Shown here: piece after piece, positions 1-5,654 of the stretch
How positions within the stretch are numbered: position 1 is the first letter of the stretch
How the letters are laid out: the number at the start of each line of letters is the position of its first letter
Assembly (NCBI GenBank): GCA_945907105.1
Contig: CAMDSB010000053.1
Span: 1 to 5,654 of the forward strand
Direction: 5' to 3'
Length of the DNA: 5,654 bases
From: Rickettsia typhi
GTDB taxonomy: Bacteria > Pseudomonadota > Alphaproteobacteria > Rickettsiales > Rickettsiaceae
Notes under the pieces: model-generated
What the model saw: only the letters and a program-made list of their open reading frames with translations
Told to the model about the DNA's origin: nothing
Databases searched by the model: none
Position numbers and translations under genes: made by a program

Positions 1-29
1 AAAATCTCTAATTTATTTAGACAAAAGGC

Positions 30-84
30 GGTTTAAATAAATATGGTTTCCAAGGAATTTTGGTTTATTATATCTACTTAAACC
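30..84. repeat. Nested inverted repeat ahead of uup
   Basis: Outer arms GGTTTAA (30-36) and TTAAACC (78-84) are exact complements. Inside them ATAAA (37-41) can pair with TTTAT (64-68), and CCAA (50-53) with TTGG (60-63), the last two stacking directly on the right side. GGTTT also occurs three times (30-34, 45-49, 62-66). It could be a leader structure of uup or a weak end signal for an upstream gene. It lacks a GC-rich stem plus T run, and AT-rich DNA makes such pairings by chance. Confidence 0.2.
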
Positions 85-118
85 TGTGAAAAACAATTTT
101 TATACCCAATAACTAAAG

Positions 119-1924
119 ATGGTACCAATTTTTTATATTAAAGAAGGCAATTTGAGTTTTGCTGACAAAAAGATCCTATTAGATCTTGAGCTTTACGTCA
201 CGCGGGGTGATCGGATTTGTTTAGTTGGCCGAAATGGGTGTGGCAAGTCAAGTTTGATGAAAATCATTGACGGTGAATATGAACTTGATACTGGAGAACT
301 ATTTGAAGATCCAGCGATTAAAATTAGTTACTTAAAGCAAGATATGAAATTGCTACTAAAGGGCAAGATTTATGATTTTGTATTATCATCGTTTAAAGAT
401 AACTATGATAATAATAAATACCAAGCTGATATTATTCTAAAACAGCTTGAAATTGATGGTAATACTGAGTTAGAAAATTGTTCTGGTGGTCAGATTAGAA
501 GAGTATGTCTAGCTAAAGCACTAATCAATAATCCTGATATTCTTCTACTGGATGAACCAACGAATCATCTAGATATTTTGGCAATAGAGTGGTTAGAAGG
601 TTATCTGAAGAACTATAATGGAGCTGTAATTTGTATAAGCCACGATCGCACCTTTCAGGAGAATATAAGCAATAAAATCTGGTGGATTGACCGTGGTATA
701 TTGCGCAAATCCTCTAAAGGGTTTAAGTACTATGACGAGTGGCGAGAGGAAATAATTGAAAGTGAAGAAGCTACTTTGCGCAAGATGAATAGAAAGCTTG
801 AAGTAGAGAAGGGGTGGCTTAATGCTGGTGTTACAGGCAGAAGAAAGCGAAATCAAAAAAGACTAGCCAATTTGCACCGCCTTAGAGAGTCGTACAAAGC
901 TCATCAATCTCATTTGCAGAGCGCGAAAGCTAGGCTACAGATCGAGCTGGCTGAGCAAATGCAAAAAACTAAATTTATTATTGAAGCAGAGAACATTTCT
1001 TACAATTTTCCTGGCAAAAAACTGTTTGATAACTTTACTTTTAAAGTAAAAAAAGGTGAAAAAATAGGCGTAATCGGTCCAAACGGTATTGGTAAATCGA
1101 CGTTTATTAAGATACTTATTAAGGAAATAGAACCCGAAATTGGCAAAGTTAAGCATGGCACTAATCTTGAAATTACTTATTTTGATCAATATAGGTCAGA
1201 ACTTAATCCAACACATAGTTTGAAACAGACATTATGCCCAACGGGGGGGGACCAGATTTTTCTTAAAGGACAATCTATGCACGTCGCTGGTTATTTAAAG
1301 AAATTTATGTTTGACCCTAAGATCCTTGGAGACAAAGTATCTACTCTTTCAGGAGGAGAAGCTAATAGGTTGCTTCTTGCAAAAGCTTTGATAAATCCGG
1401 GTAATTTTTTGATACTAGATGAGCCAACAAATGATTTAGATATGGACTCACTGGAAATGTTGCTTGAAATTTTGGCAGATTACACGGGTACACTAATCAT
1501 AGTTAGTCATGATAGAGATTTTCTAGAACGCTTAGTTACAAGAACATTAGTTTTTACTGGTGAAGAGATTATTGATCTTTATGGTGGGTACACTGATTAT
1601 CTAACTTATCATAAAAAAGATATAAAGGTAGAAAAATGTATCAAGAAAAAAACTATTAAAAATATACCCGAAGATACAGTAAAATCTCAGAAATTAAGTT
1701 ATAAATATGTAAGATTGCTTGAATCCTTACCAATCGAAATTGACCAGTTAGAAAAGAACATAATGGATATTGAGTCTAAGCTATTTGAAAGGGACTTGTA
1801 TGTGTTGAATAATGATAAATTTAATAAGCTTACAGATAGTTTATTAAAAGCAAAGGAAATGCTAGACCAAAAGATAACAGAGTGGCTTGAGGTTGAAGCT
1901 ATAAAAGACAAATTAGAAAAATAG
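119..1924 (+). CDS. uup: ABC-F family ATPase, Uup type
   Basis: Soluble tandem-ATPase protein of the ABC-F family, which acts on ribosomes or DNA intermediates and not in transport; Uup of E. coli is linked to transposon excision and ribosome function. Two nucleotide-binding domains are visible. The first has Walker A GRNGCGKS (37-44), signature CSGGQ (121-125, with Cys replacing the usual first Leu), Walker B plus catalytic Glu in LLLDEPTNHLD (142-152) and H-loop His175. The second has GPNGIGKS (320-327), LSGGE (410-414), LILDEPTNDLD (431-441) and His464. The linker carries the Uup-like GRRKRNQKRLANL stretch (240-252). The C-terminal Uup-specific coiled coil (about 523-598) starts KLSYKYVRLLESLP and ends near ITEWLEVE. 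At 601 residues it is full length for Uup. The start is the first ATG after an in-frame stop at 110-112; no clear ribosome binding site is seen. A run of eight G lies at 1243-1250 but the frame is intact on both sides. I am sure of ABC-F and fairly sure of Uup. Confidence 0.93.
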   Translation: MVPIFYIKEGNLSFADKKILLDLELYVTRGDRICLVGRNGCGKSSLMKIIDGEYELDTGELFEDPAIKISYLKQDMKLLLKGKIYDFVLSSFKDNYDNNKYQADIILKQLEIDGNTELENCSGGQIRRVCLAKALINNPDILLLDEPTNHLDILAIEWLEGYLKNYNGAVICISHDRTFQENISNKIWWIDRGILRKSSKGFKYYDEWREEIIESEEATLRKMNRKLEVEKGWLNAGVTGRRKRNQKRLANLHRLRESYKAHQSHLQSAKARLQIELAEQMQKTKFIIEAENISYNFPGKKLFDNFTFKVKKGEKIGVIGPNGIGKSTFIKILIKEIEPEIGKVKHGTNLEITYFDQYRSELNPTHSLKQTLCPTGGDQIFLKGQSMHVAGYLKKFMFDPKILGDKVSTLSGGEANRLLLAKALINPGNFLILDEPTNDLDMDSLEMLLEILADYTGTLIIVSHDRDFLERLVTRTLVFTGEEIIDLYGGYTDYLTYHKKDIKVEKCIKKKTIKNIPEDTVKSQKLSYKYVRLLESLPIEIDQLEKNIMDIESKLFERDLYVLNNDKFNKLTDSLLKAKEMLDQKITEWLEVEAIKDKLEK

Positions 1925-1935
1925 GTTTGTTTATT

Positions 1936-2619
1936 ATGTCTACTTCGATAAAATTATACGTGATATTATGCAGCATTTTCTGTAGCGTAATAGTAGCTGG
2001 AAATCTAATATTTCAGAAATTTATCATTCTTGATTTATTTGCCCAAAGTTTTGAAATTTCTGTCGGTGTATTTTTGTACCCGCTTACATTTTTAATATCA
2101 GATCTGGTAACAGAATTTTATGGTAAGAAAAATGCTGAGTTGATGATAAGAACCGGAGTGATTTGTAGCCTTGTTGTACTTTGTCTAATTACGGTTGCTG
2201 ACTTATTACCTGCAACAGATTGGTCGGTAGTAGACGATAGTACTTTTCATCAAGTATTTAACGCATATGGAGTGGCCTCTTTTGCCTCTATTATTGCTAA
2301 CTACTTAGGACAACTTATTGATATACATATTTTTTCGCATGTAAAAATTTTGACTAAGGGTAAGCATTTGTGGATAAGAAATAATGTCAGCACCATAGTG
2401 GGTCAATTTGTCGATACTATTACAGTCGTATCTATCTTATCGATTTTTTCAATTATTCCCGTAAGTCAGTTTTTTATAGTTATATATGGCAGCTTAGCGT
2501 TTAAAATACTAGCTGCCTTACTAGATACACCATTTTGTTACCTAGGACATTACTTTATGCGTAAGGTGGAGTTTACCTCTGTTATTCATCTCCCCATACT
2601 CGCGGACCAAACTAAGTAA
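1936..2619 (+). CDS. Queuosine precursor transporter, YhhQ/QPTR (DUF165) family
   Basis: Inner-membrane transporter of the YhhQ/QPTR family, whose characterised members import queuosine precursors: preQ0/preQ1 in E. coli and queuine in Chlamydia. The imported base is placed at the wobble position of GUN-anticodon tRNAs by Tgt. The protein is hydrophobic with about six membrane segments (roughly 6-27, 41-58, 71-92, 113-133, 159-176 and 179-200). Family motifs seen are DLVTEFYGKKNA (56-67), LGQLIDIHIFS (124-134), LWIRNNVST (145-153), QFVDT (157-161) and a late DTPF (197-200). I chose ATG 1936 (227 residues) because an AGG at 1923-1925 sits about ten bases ahead of it; a TTG at 1927 would add three residues but has no room for a binding site. 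It begins 11 bases after the uup stop, so the two are probably co-transcribed. Substrate (preQ0, preQ1 or queuine) cannot be told from the sequence. Confidence 0.9.
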   Translation: MSTSIKLYVILCSIFCSVIVAGNLIFQKFIILDLFAQSFEISVGVFLYPLTFLISDLVTEFYGKKNAELMIRTGVICSLVVLCLITVADLLPATDWSVVDDSTFHQVFNAYGVASFASIIANYLGQLIDIHIFSHVKILTKGKHLWIRNNVSTIVGQFVDTITVVSILSIFSIIPVSQFFIVIYGSLAFKILAALLDTPFCYLGHYFMRKVEFTSVIHLPILADQTK

Positions 2620-2746
2620 TTAAAATCTAAAATTTTGACATTATCTAACCCTTACAATGTATAGAAAAAAGGCATTCTCTGAACGATGATAAATGGTGTC
2701 AGCAGTAAATCAATTTGGGCTCACGTGGGTAATTTTAGTGTGATCC
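2620..2746. other. Convergent intergenic junction without a clear terminator
   Basis: These 127 bases separate the 3' ends of the transporter gene (+) and ctaE (-). I see no gene or tRNA. The only hairpins are weak: AAAAT/ATTTT around 2622-2636 and ACATT/AATGT around 2639-2661. A T run of six on the - strand (A run near 2665-2670) has no strong stem before it. Transcripts may end by Rho or read through. Confidence 0.4.
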
Positions 2747-3565
2747 CTATCTGCCTAAAACATAAACAAATGTGAATAGAAAAAGCCAAACGACATCAAC
2801 AAAGTGCCAATACCAAGCCGCAAATTCAAAACCGAGATGACCGTTTCCCTTTAGAAAATGTCCTTTCTTAGCCCTAAAATAACACACAGTTAAGAACACT
2901 GTCCCTAGCATAACATGCAAGCCATGAAAACCCGTTGCTAAATAGAAATTTGCCGCATACACACCATCCGTTAGCTTAAATGCTGCATGGTGATATTCGT
3001 AAGCTTGAAGCATTGTAAAGCTAATGCCTAAAAGAACTGTTATACCTAGTGCAGCAACGGAGTTTTTTTTATCGTTATGAAGTACTGCATGGTGAGCCCA
3101 AGTAACAGTTGTACCAGACAATAATAGAATTAAAGTATTGATAAAAGGTATGTCCCAAGGATCAAAAGTTTTAATTCCTTCTGGAGGCCATACGCCTTTT
3201 GCTACTACCCAAGGGCCTTCAAGTATTCCAGCGGGAAATAAACTTACAGAAAAGAATGAAAAAAAGAAGGCAAAGAAGAACATTATTTCTGACATAATAA
3301 ATAATGACATGCCAATTCTTAAGCCAGTTCTAACACGCTCAGTATGGTATTTGCCTGACCTACCTTCTTCGATTACATCTGACCACCAGTTCCAGGTGCA
3401 GTAAATGACCGAAACCATACCAAGCCCTAAAACAAATTTACCACCTGTGTGCTCATGCATAAACATCACCATGCCTAGCGTAAGAGCAAATAATGAGAAG
3501 GCAGTAGCAATAGGCCAGTAACTCAGTGCAACTAAGTGAAAAGGATGTTCTTGATTTGATGCCAT
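2747..3565 (-). CDS. ctaE: Cytochrome c oxidase subunit III
   Basis: Integral membrane core subunit III (CoxC/CtaE) of the aa3-type cytochrome c oxidase, which stabilises the catalytic subunit and its proton uptake in the terminal step of aerobic respiration. The 272 residues give the usual seven membrane helices. Family landmarks are HPFHLV (7-12), the WWSDVIEEG stretch (60-68), the buried Glu93 in SEIMFFFAFF (the equivalent of the DCCD-reactive Glu of the bovine and Paracoccus proteins), WPPEGI (126-131), SGTTVTWAHHAVLH (150-163), the AYEYHHAAF region (188-196), TGFHGLHV (211-218) and FEFAAWYWHFVDVVWLFLF (247-265). The start MASNQEHPFH matches the family N-terminus. After Glu93 the usual Trp residues are replaced by Phe, which looks like a conservative change. 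It lies 140 bases downstream of ctaG with its own likely promoter. The subunit I and II genes are not in this window. Confidence 0.97.
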   Translation of the reverse strand: MASNQEHPFHLVALSYWPIATAFSLFALTLGMVMFMHEHTGGKFVLGLGMVSVIYCTWNWWSDVIEEGRSGKYHTERVRTGLRIGMSLFIMSEIMFFFAFFFSFFSVSLFPAGILEGPWVVAKGVWPPEGIKTFDPWDIPFINTLILLLSGTTVTWAHHAVLHNDKKNSVAALGITVLLGISFTMLQAYEYHHAAFKLTDGVYAANFYLATGFHGLHVMLGTVFLTVCYFRAKKGHFLKGNGHLGFEFAAWYWHFVDVVWLFLFTFVYVLGR

Positions 3566-3598
3566 TTTTTTAGTGTCTTTAGATTAATTCTAACTTGA

Positions 3599-3628
3599 AT
3601 TATAAGCAATAATAAGCATTATTGTCTA
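3599..3628 (-). promoter_or_regulatory. Likely sigma-70 promoter for ctaE
   Basis: On the - strand, a -35 box TAGACA (3623-3628; one mismatch to TTGACA) is followed after 18 bases by a perfect -10 box TATAAT (3599-3604). Transcription would start near 3592, giving a leader of about 27 bases before the ctaE ATG at 3565. Two near-identical 10-base units, aattataagc and aataataagc on the + strand, sit side by side at 3598-3617. AT-rich DNA gives chance -10 boxes, but box quality, spacing and distance to the gene agree here. Confidence 0.6.
3607..3624. repeat. Inverted repeat between the -35 and -10 boxes of ctaE
   Basis: The arms caataat (3607-3613) and attattg (3618-3624) are perfect complements of seven bases around a four-base centre. 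The repeat fills the spacer of the proposed ctaE promoter and touches the -35 box, where an operator would lie. No known regulator is recognised, and the low base complexity means it may be chance. Confidence 0.3.
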
Positions 3629-3705
3629 TTATTTATTCACTATATAGAGAAATTAACCATAGTTTGGTGGTGTAAGATTACGCTTTTCACTAGACTTCTT
3701 CCCAA

Positions 3706-4242
3706 TTACTCTACGTCTCGTACCTTGTAAAAACTATATGATAGGGTTATGGTGTCGATGTCGTCCATTTCTGGGTCTTTATCAAGGTCTGCATCAATAA
3801 AGAAAGAAACTGGCATTAGTACCTTTTGGCCACGTTTAAGAAGCTGTTCTTCAAAGCAAAAGCAATGTATTTTTACAAAGTACTTACCAGCTTTCATTGG
3901 AGTGACATTATACACAGATGTGCCGATAATATCCTTATCACCGATGTTTTCCGATTCATAAAATATTAACGCAGTTTCTCCCGTAGTAACATCAGTTCGC
4001 CTTTGTTTGGGAGTGAATCTCCACGGCAAGTCTTTATCAACATTGGCATCAAATTCAATGTTAATTTTGCGATGTCCTTTATTAATTTTAGAAAAAGCTT
4101 TATCTCGCGTAGTGGTTCCACCAAATCCCGTTGCTTTACAGAAAAGGTTGTAAATTGGTACCGAAGCAAAGCTTAAGAGAAGCATACTTAAAAATAGGGC
4201 AATAATCGAGAATGCTATAGGTGCATTTGATTTTTTATTCAT
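3706..4242 (-). CDS. ctaG: Cytochrome c oxidase assembly protein CtaG/Cox11
   Basis: Copper chaperone of the Cox11/CtaG family that delivers copper to the CuB site of cytochrome c oxidase subunit I. It is anchored in the inner membrane by one helix (about 9-28) with a periplasmic domain. The copper-binding motif CFCFEEQ is at 127-133 (Cys127 and Cys129), and the third conserved Cys is Cys35 in the [11 protein letters not shown] stretch after the helix. Other family marks are DLPWRFTP (71-78), MPVSFFID (143-150) and [11 protein letters not shown] (164-174). The 178 residues are normal length for alphaproteobacteria. The gene starts 12 bases after the lptB stop on the same strand, so it probably shares the lpt transcript. 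No strong Shine-Dalgarno is seen. This is the caa3/aa3-type Cox11 protein, not the unrelated membrane protein also called CtaG in Bacillus. Confidence 0.95.
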   Translation of the reverse strand: MNKKSNAPIAFSIIALFLSMLLLSFASVPIYNLFCKATGFGGTTTRDKAFSKINKGHRKINIEFDANVDKDLPWRFTPKQRRTDVTTGETALIFYESENIGDKDIIGTSVYNVTPMKAGKYFVKIHCFCFEEQLLKRGQKVLMPVSFFIDADLDKDPEMDDIDTITLSYSFYKVRDVE

Positions 4243-4254
4243 ATAGAATCACAG

Positions 4255-4992
4255 CTACTGATAATCTCTTTCTAAGAAAGTCTGACCTAGATATACTTCT
4301 CGTACTTCTGAACTTCCAACTATCTCAGAAGGTTTACCCTCCATCAGTACTTTTCCATCATAAATAATATAAGCTCGATCCACTATATCTAGAGTATCAC
4401 GAACATTGTGGTCAGTAATTAAAATGCCAATATTACGATTTTTTAAATGTGAGATGAGTAATTTTATATCTTTAACTGCGATAGGGTCAATTCCCGCTAA
4501 TGGTTCATCTAAAAGAATGAATTTTGGGTCAGATGCAAGTGTTCTTGCTATTTCAAGTCTTCGTCTTTCACCACCCGACAAAGTACTAGATGACTTATTT
4601 TTCAAATGACTAATTGAGAATTCGTCCATTAACTCTTCGCATTTAGATTCTATTTCTTCTTTGCTAATTAAAGTTATTTCAAGTATAGCACGGATATTAT
4701 CTTTTACCGACAACCCTCTGAAAATTGATGATTCTTGAGGTAAGTAACCCAAACCAAGTCTTGATCTTGAATACATTGGTAAATTGGTGATATCTTGATC
4801 ATTTAAAGACAGCTCCCCTAAATCAGCTCTAATTAAGCCGATAATAATGCTGAATAAAGTAGTTTTTCCAGCGCCGTTTGGCCCAAAAAGCCCGACCACT
4901 TCTCCTTGATAAAGGCAGCAGTTAATATCCTTCAAAACTGGCTTTCTATCGTAAGATTTGGACAAATTTTTTATTACAAGCTTATTTTGCAT
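4255..4992 (-). CDS. lptB: LPS export ABC transporter ATPase LptB
   Basis: Cytoplasmic ATPase of the LptB2FGC complex, which extracts LPS from the inner membrane and pushes it along the Lpt bridge. The 245 residues form one ABC domain with Walker A GPNGAGKT (37-44), Q-loop Gln86 in GYLPQESSIFRGLSV (82-96), signature LSGGE (138-142), Walker B with catalytic Glu163 in FILLDEPLAGIDP (158-170) and H-loop His195 in ITDHNVRDTL (192-201). The QESSIFRGLSV, SGGERRRLEIAR, DPIAV and YLGQ.F segments are typical of LptB and separate it from the LivF/LivG relatives. The catalytic residues fall at the same numbers as in E. coli LptB. Its start overlaps the end of lptA by 11 bases, suggesting translational coupling. 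The permease genes lptF and lptG are not in this window. Confidence 0.96.
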   Translation of the reverse strand: MQNKLVIKNLSKSYDRKPVLKDINCCLYQGEVVGLFGPNGAGKTTLFSIIIGLIRADLGELSLNDQDITNLPMYSRSRLGLGYLPQESSIFRGLSVKDNIRAILEITLISKEEIESKCEELMDEFSISHLKNKSSSTLSGGERRRLEIARTLASDPKFILLDEPLAGIDPIAVKDIKLLISHLKNRNIGILITDHNVRDTLDIVDRAYIIYDGKVLMEGKPSEIVGSSEVREVYLGQTFLERDYQ

Positions 4993-5416
4993 TAGGCACT
5001 GCTTCTATAGATTTTAGTTTAGCAAAGTATATCATTTTATCCGTTACTAGTATATTAGCATCTTTTTGCATTCGAACGTTTCCAAGTAAAGTAAGTTTTT
5101 TTGCTAAATTGTCAAATTCACCACTATCAGCAACAATAATATCAACATTGTTTTTGTTGCTTTTAATAGCTTTGATTGTTGTAGGAAAAACAATTTTTAT
5201 TATTTCCCTTTTGGGGCCTAAATCAGAATAGTAAATAATTATCTTATTGGTAGAAATATCTTGGTCTTCAAATACAACTCTTACATTATTTTCGAAGGTT
5301 GCTGATAAGTCTTTTTTGTTGAGTGTAAGATTATCGCATGTTATTTGAATTTTATCATTGGCCCTTAAAGTTTGACTGACACAAATCATCAATAAAAAAA
5401 TTAAAAATCTTGCCAT
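4982..5416 (-). CDS. lptA: LPS transport periplasmic protein LptA
   Basis: Periplasmic protein of the OstA/LptA family, whose beta-jellyroll subunits form the bridge that carries LPS from LptC to the outer-membrane LptD. The first 19 residues are a signal peptide: Arg3, a hydrophobic core FLIFLLMICV and a probable cut after LRA at Ala19. The mature part shows the family pattern of short beta strands, for example ITCDNLTLNKKDLSATFENNVRV (25-47) and the LTLLGNVRMQKDANILVTDKMIYF stretch near the C-terminus. At 144 residues it is shorter than E. coli LptA but not unusual for small genomes. It begins three bases after the lptC stop, and its last 11 bases overlap lptB. The identification rests on the fold pattern and on its place between lptC and lptB more than on invariant residues. 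Confidence 0.88.
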   Translation of the reverse strand: MARFLIFLLMICVSQTLRANDKIQITCDNLTLNKKDLSATFENNVRVVFEDQDISTNKIIIYYSDLGPKREIIKIVFPTTIKAIKSNKNNVDIIVADSGEFDNLAKKLTLLGNVRMQKDANILVTDKMIYFAKLKSIEAVPNAK

Positions 5417-5419
5417 TAT

Positions 5420-5654
5420 CTAGAAATCATCCATGTCAAATACTGACTCTACATTACCTTTGAATCTAATGATTTTAGAATAATCATCAGAGTCAAGTTT
5501 GTCAGCTTTAATATATGAATTAGAAAAATCTACTATTAATGGAACCTCGCTATTTTTATTATGAGTGTTAATATTTAGATTTAATTGACCGGATTTTAAT
5601 TTAATACCATTGAAAATTACCAGAACATTATCCTTGAGTATAATTTTTTTTGCA
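5420..5654 (-). CDS. lptC: LPS export protein LptC, C-terminal part (cut by window edge)
   Basis: Reading the - strand from the window edge gives 77 codons open to a TAG stop at 5420-5422; the 5' part of the gene lies beyond 5654. The peptide starts AKKIILKDNVLVIFNG and ends FKGNVESVFDMDDF. It shows the beta-strand pattern of the LptC C-terminal half: a Lys-Asp-Asn-Val turn, a strand equivalent to 'sGqLnLNINT', an 'SEVPLIVDFSNSYIKADKL' segment and a closing 'IIRFKGNVESVF'. LptC is a bitopic inner-membrane protein that binds LptB2FG and hands LPS to LptA. The gene ends three bases before lptA, which supports the call. The N-terminal membrane anchor cannot be seen here. Confidence 0.82.
   Translation of the reverse strand, partial: AKKIILKDNVLVIFNGIKLKSGQLNLNINTHNKNSEVPLIVDFSNSYIKADKLDSDDYSKIIRFKGNVESVFDMDDF

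Noticed and set aside
1..40. Possible C-terminal end of an upstream + strand gene (12 codons to a stop at 38-40, or 11 codons to a stop at 34-36)
   Set aside because: Both frames are too short to recognise and either could be chance; the sequence left of the window is needed.
593..1911. Open frames on the - strand inside uup (593-856, 935-1189, 1699-1911)
   Set aside because: They lie antisense to a well-conserved ABC-F gene, show no recognisable domain, and are rich in Phe/Ser/Leu as expected from the reverse of AT-rich code.
1927..1938. TTG at 1927 as the start of the transporter gene
   Set aside because: It adds only three residues and leaves almost no space after the uup stop for ribosome binding; ATG 1936 has an AGG at a workable distance.
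2722..2727. CACGTG palindrome in the convergent gap
   Set aside because: A single six-base palindrome between two gene ends, with no promoter nearby, is expected by chance.
2620..2746. Rho-independent terminator or small RNA in the convergent gap
   Set aside because: Stems are at most five AT-rich pairs, and none is followed closely by a T run on the proper strand.
3138..3404. 88-codon open frame on the + strand inside ctaE
   Set aside because: Antisense to conserved cytochrome oxidase subunit III sequence; its Lys- and Pro-rich product matches no family I know.
3749..4609. Open frames overlapping ctaG and lptB (3749-3961 +, 3966-4169 -, 4406-4609 +)
   Set aside because: All overlap strongly supported genes in other frames or on the other strand, with no domain or start signal of their own.

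Overview
The window is a strongly AT-rich piece of bacterial chromosome, densely packed with housekeeping genes. The proteins look alphaproteobacterial: a Uup-type ABC-F ATPase, an aa3-type cytochrome c oxidase subunit III with its copper chaperone CtaG/Cox11, and the LPS transport genes lptC-lptA-lptB. The low GC, poor Shine-Dalgarno sequences, short proteins and a lone vitamin/queuosine-precursor type transporter fit a host-associated, reduced-genome alphaproteobacterium of the Rickettsiales/Holosporales kind. This placement is inferred from composition and gene content, not from a database search. The lpt genes imply an LPS-bearing outer membrane, which argues against Anaplasmataceae such as Wolbachia, Ehrlichia and Anaplasma.

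Layout: positions 1-118 hold no gene I can support, only a small nested inverted repeat ahead of uup. The + strand then carries uup (119-1924) and, 11 bases on, a YhhQ/QPTR-family queuosine precursor transporter gene (1936-2619); these two probably form one transcript. A 127-base convergent junction (2620-2746) follows. The rest reads on the - strand. Going from right to left, that is the direction of transcription, the order is lptC (3' part only, cut by the window edge), lptA, lptB, ctaG, a 140-base gap with a good promoter, and ctaE.

How they work together: LptC, LptA and LptB are parts of the Lpt bridge that moves LPS from the inner membrane to the outer membrane. CtaG inserts copper into cytochrome c oxidase and CtaE is a core subunit of that oxidase. 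The uup-qptr pair links a ribosome-associated ATPase with a transporter that feeds tRNA wobble-base modification. No mobile element, CRISPR array, tRNA, rRNA or phage gene is visible, and I found no convincing new biological system. The points worth a second look are small: a run of eight G in uup, the two mixed-function gene clusters, and repeats embedded in the ctaE promoter.
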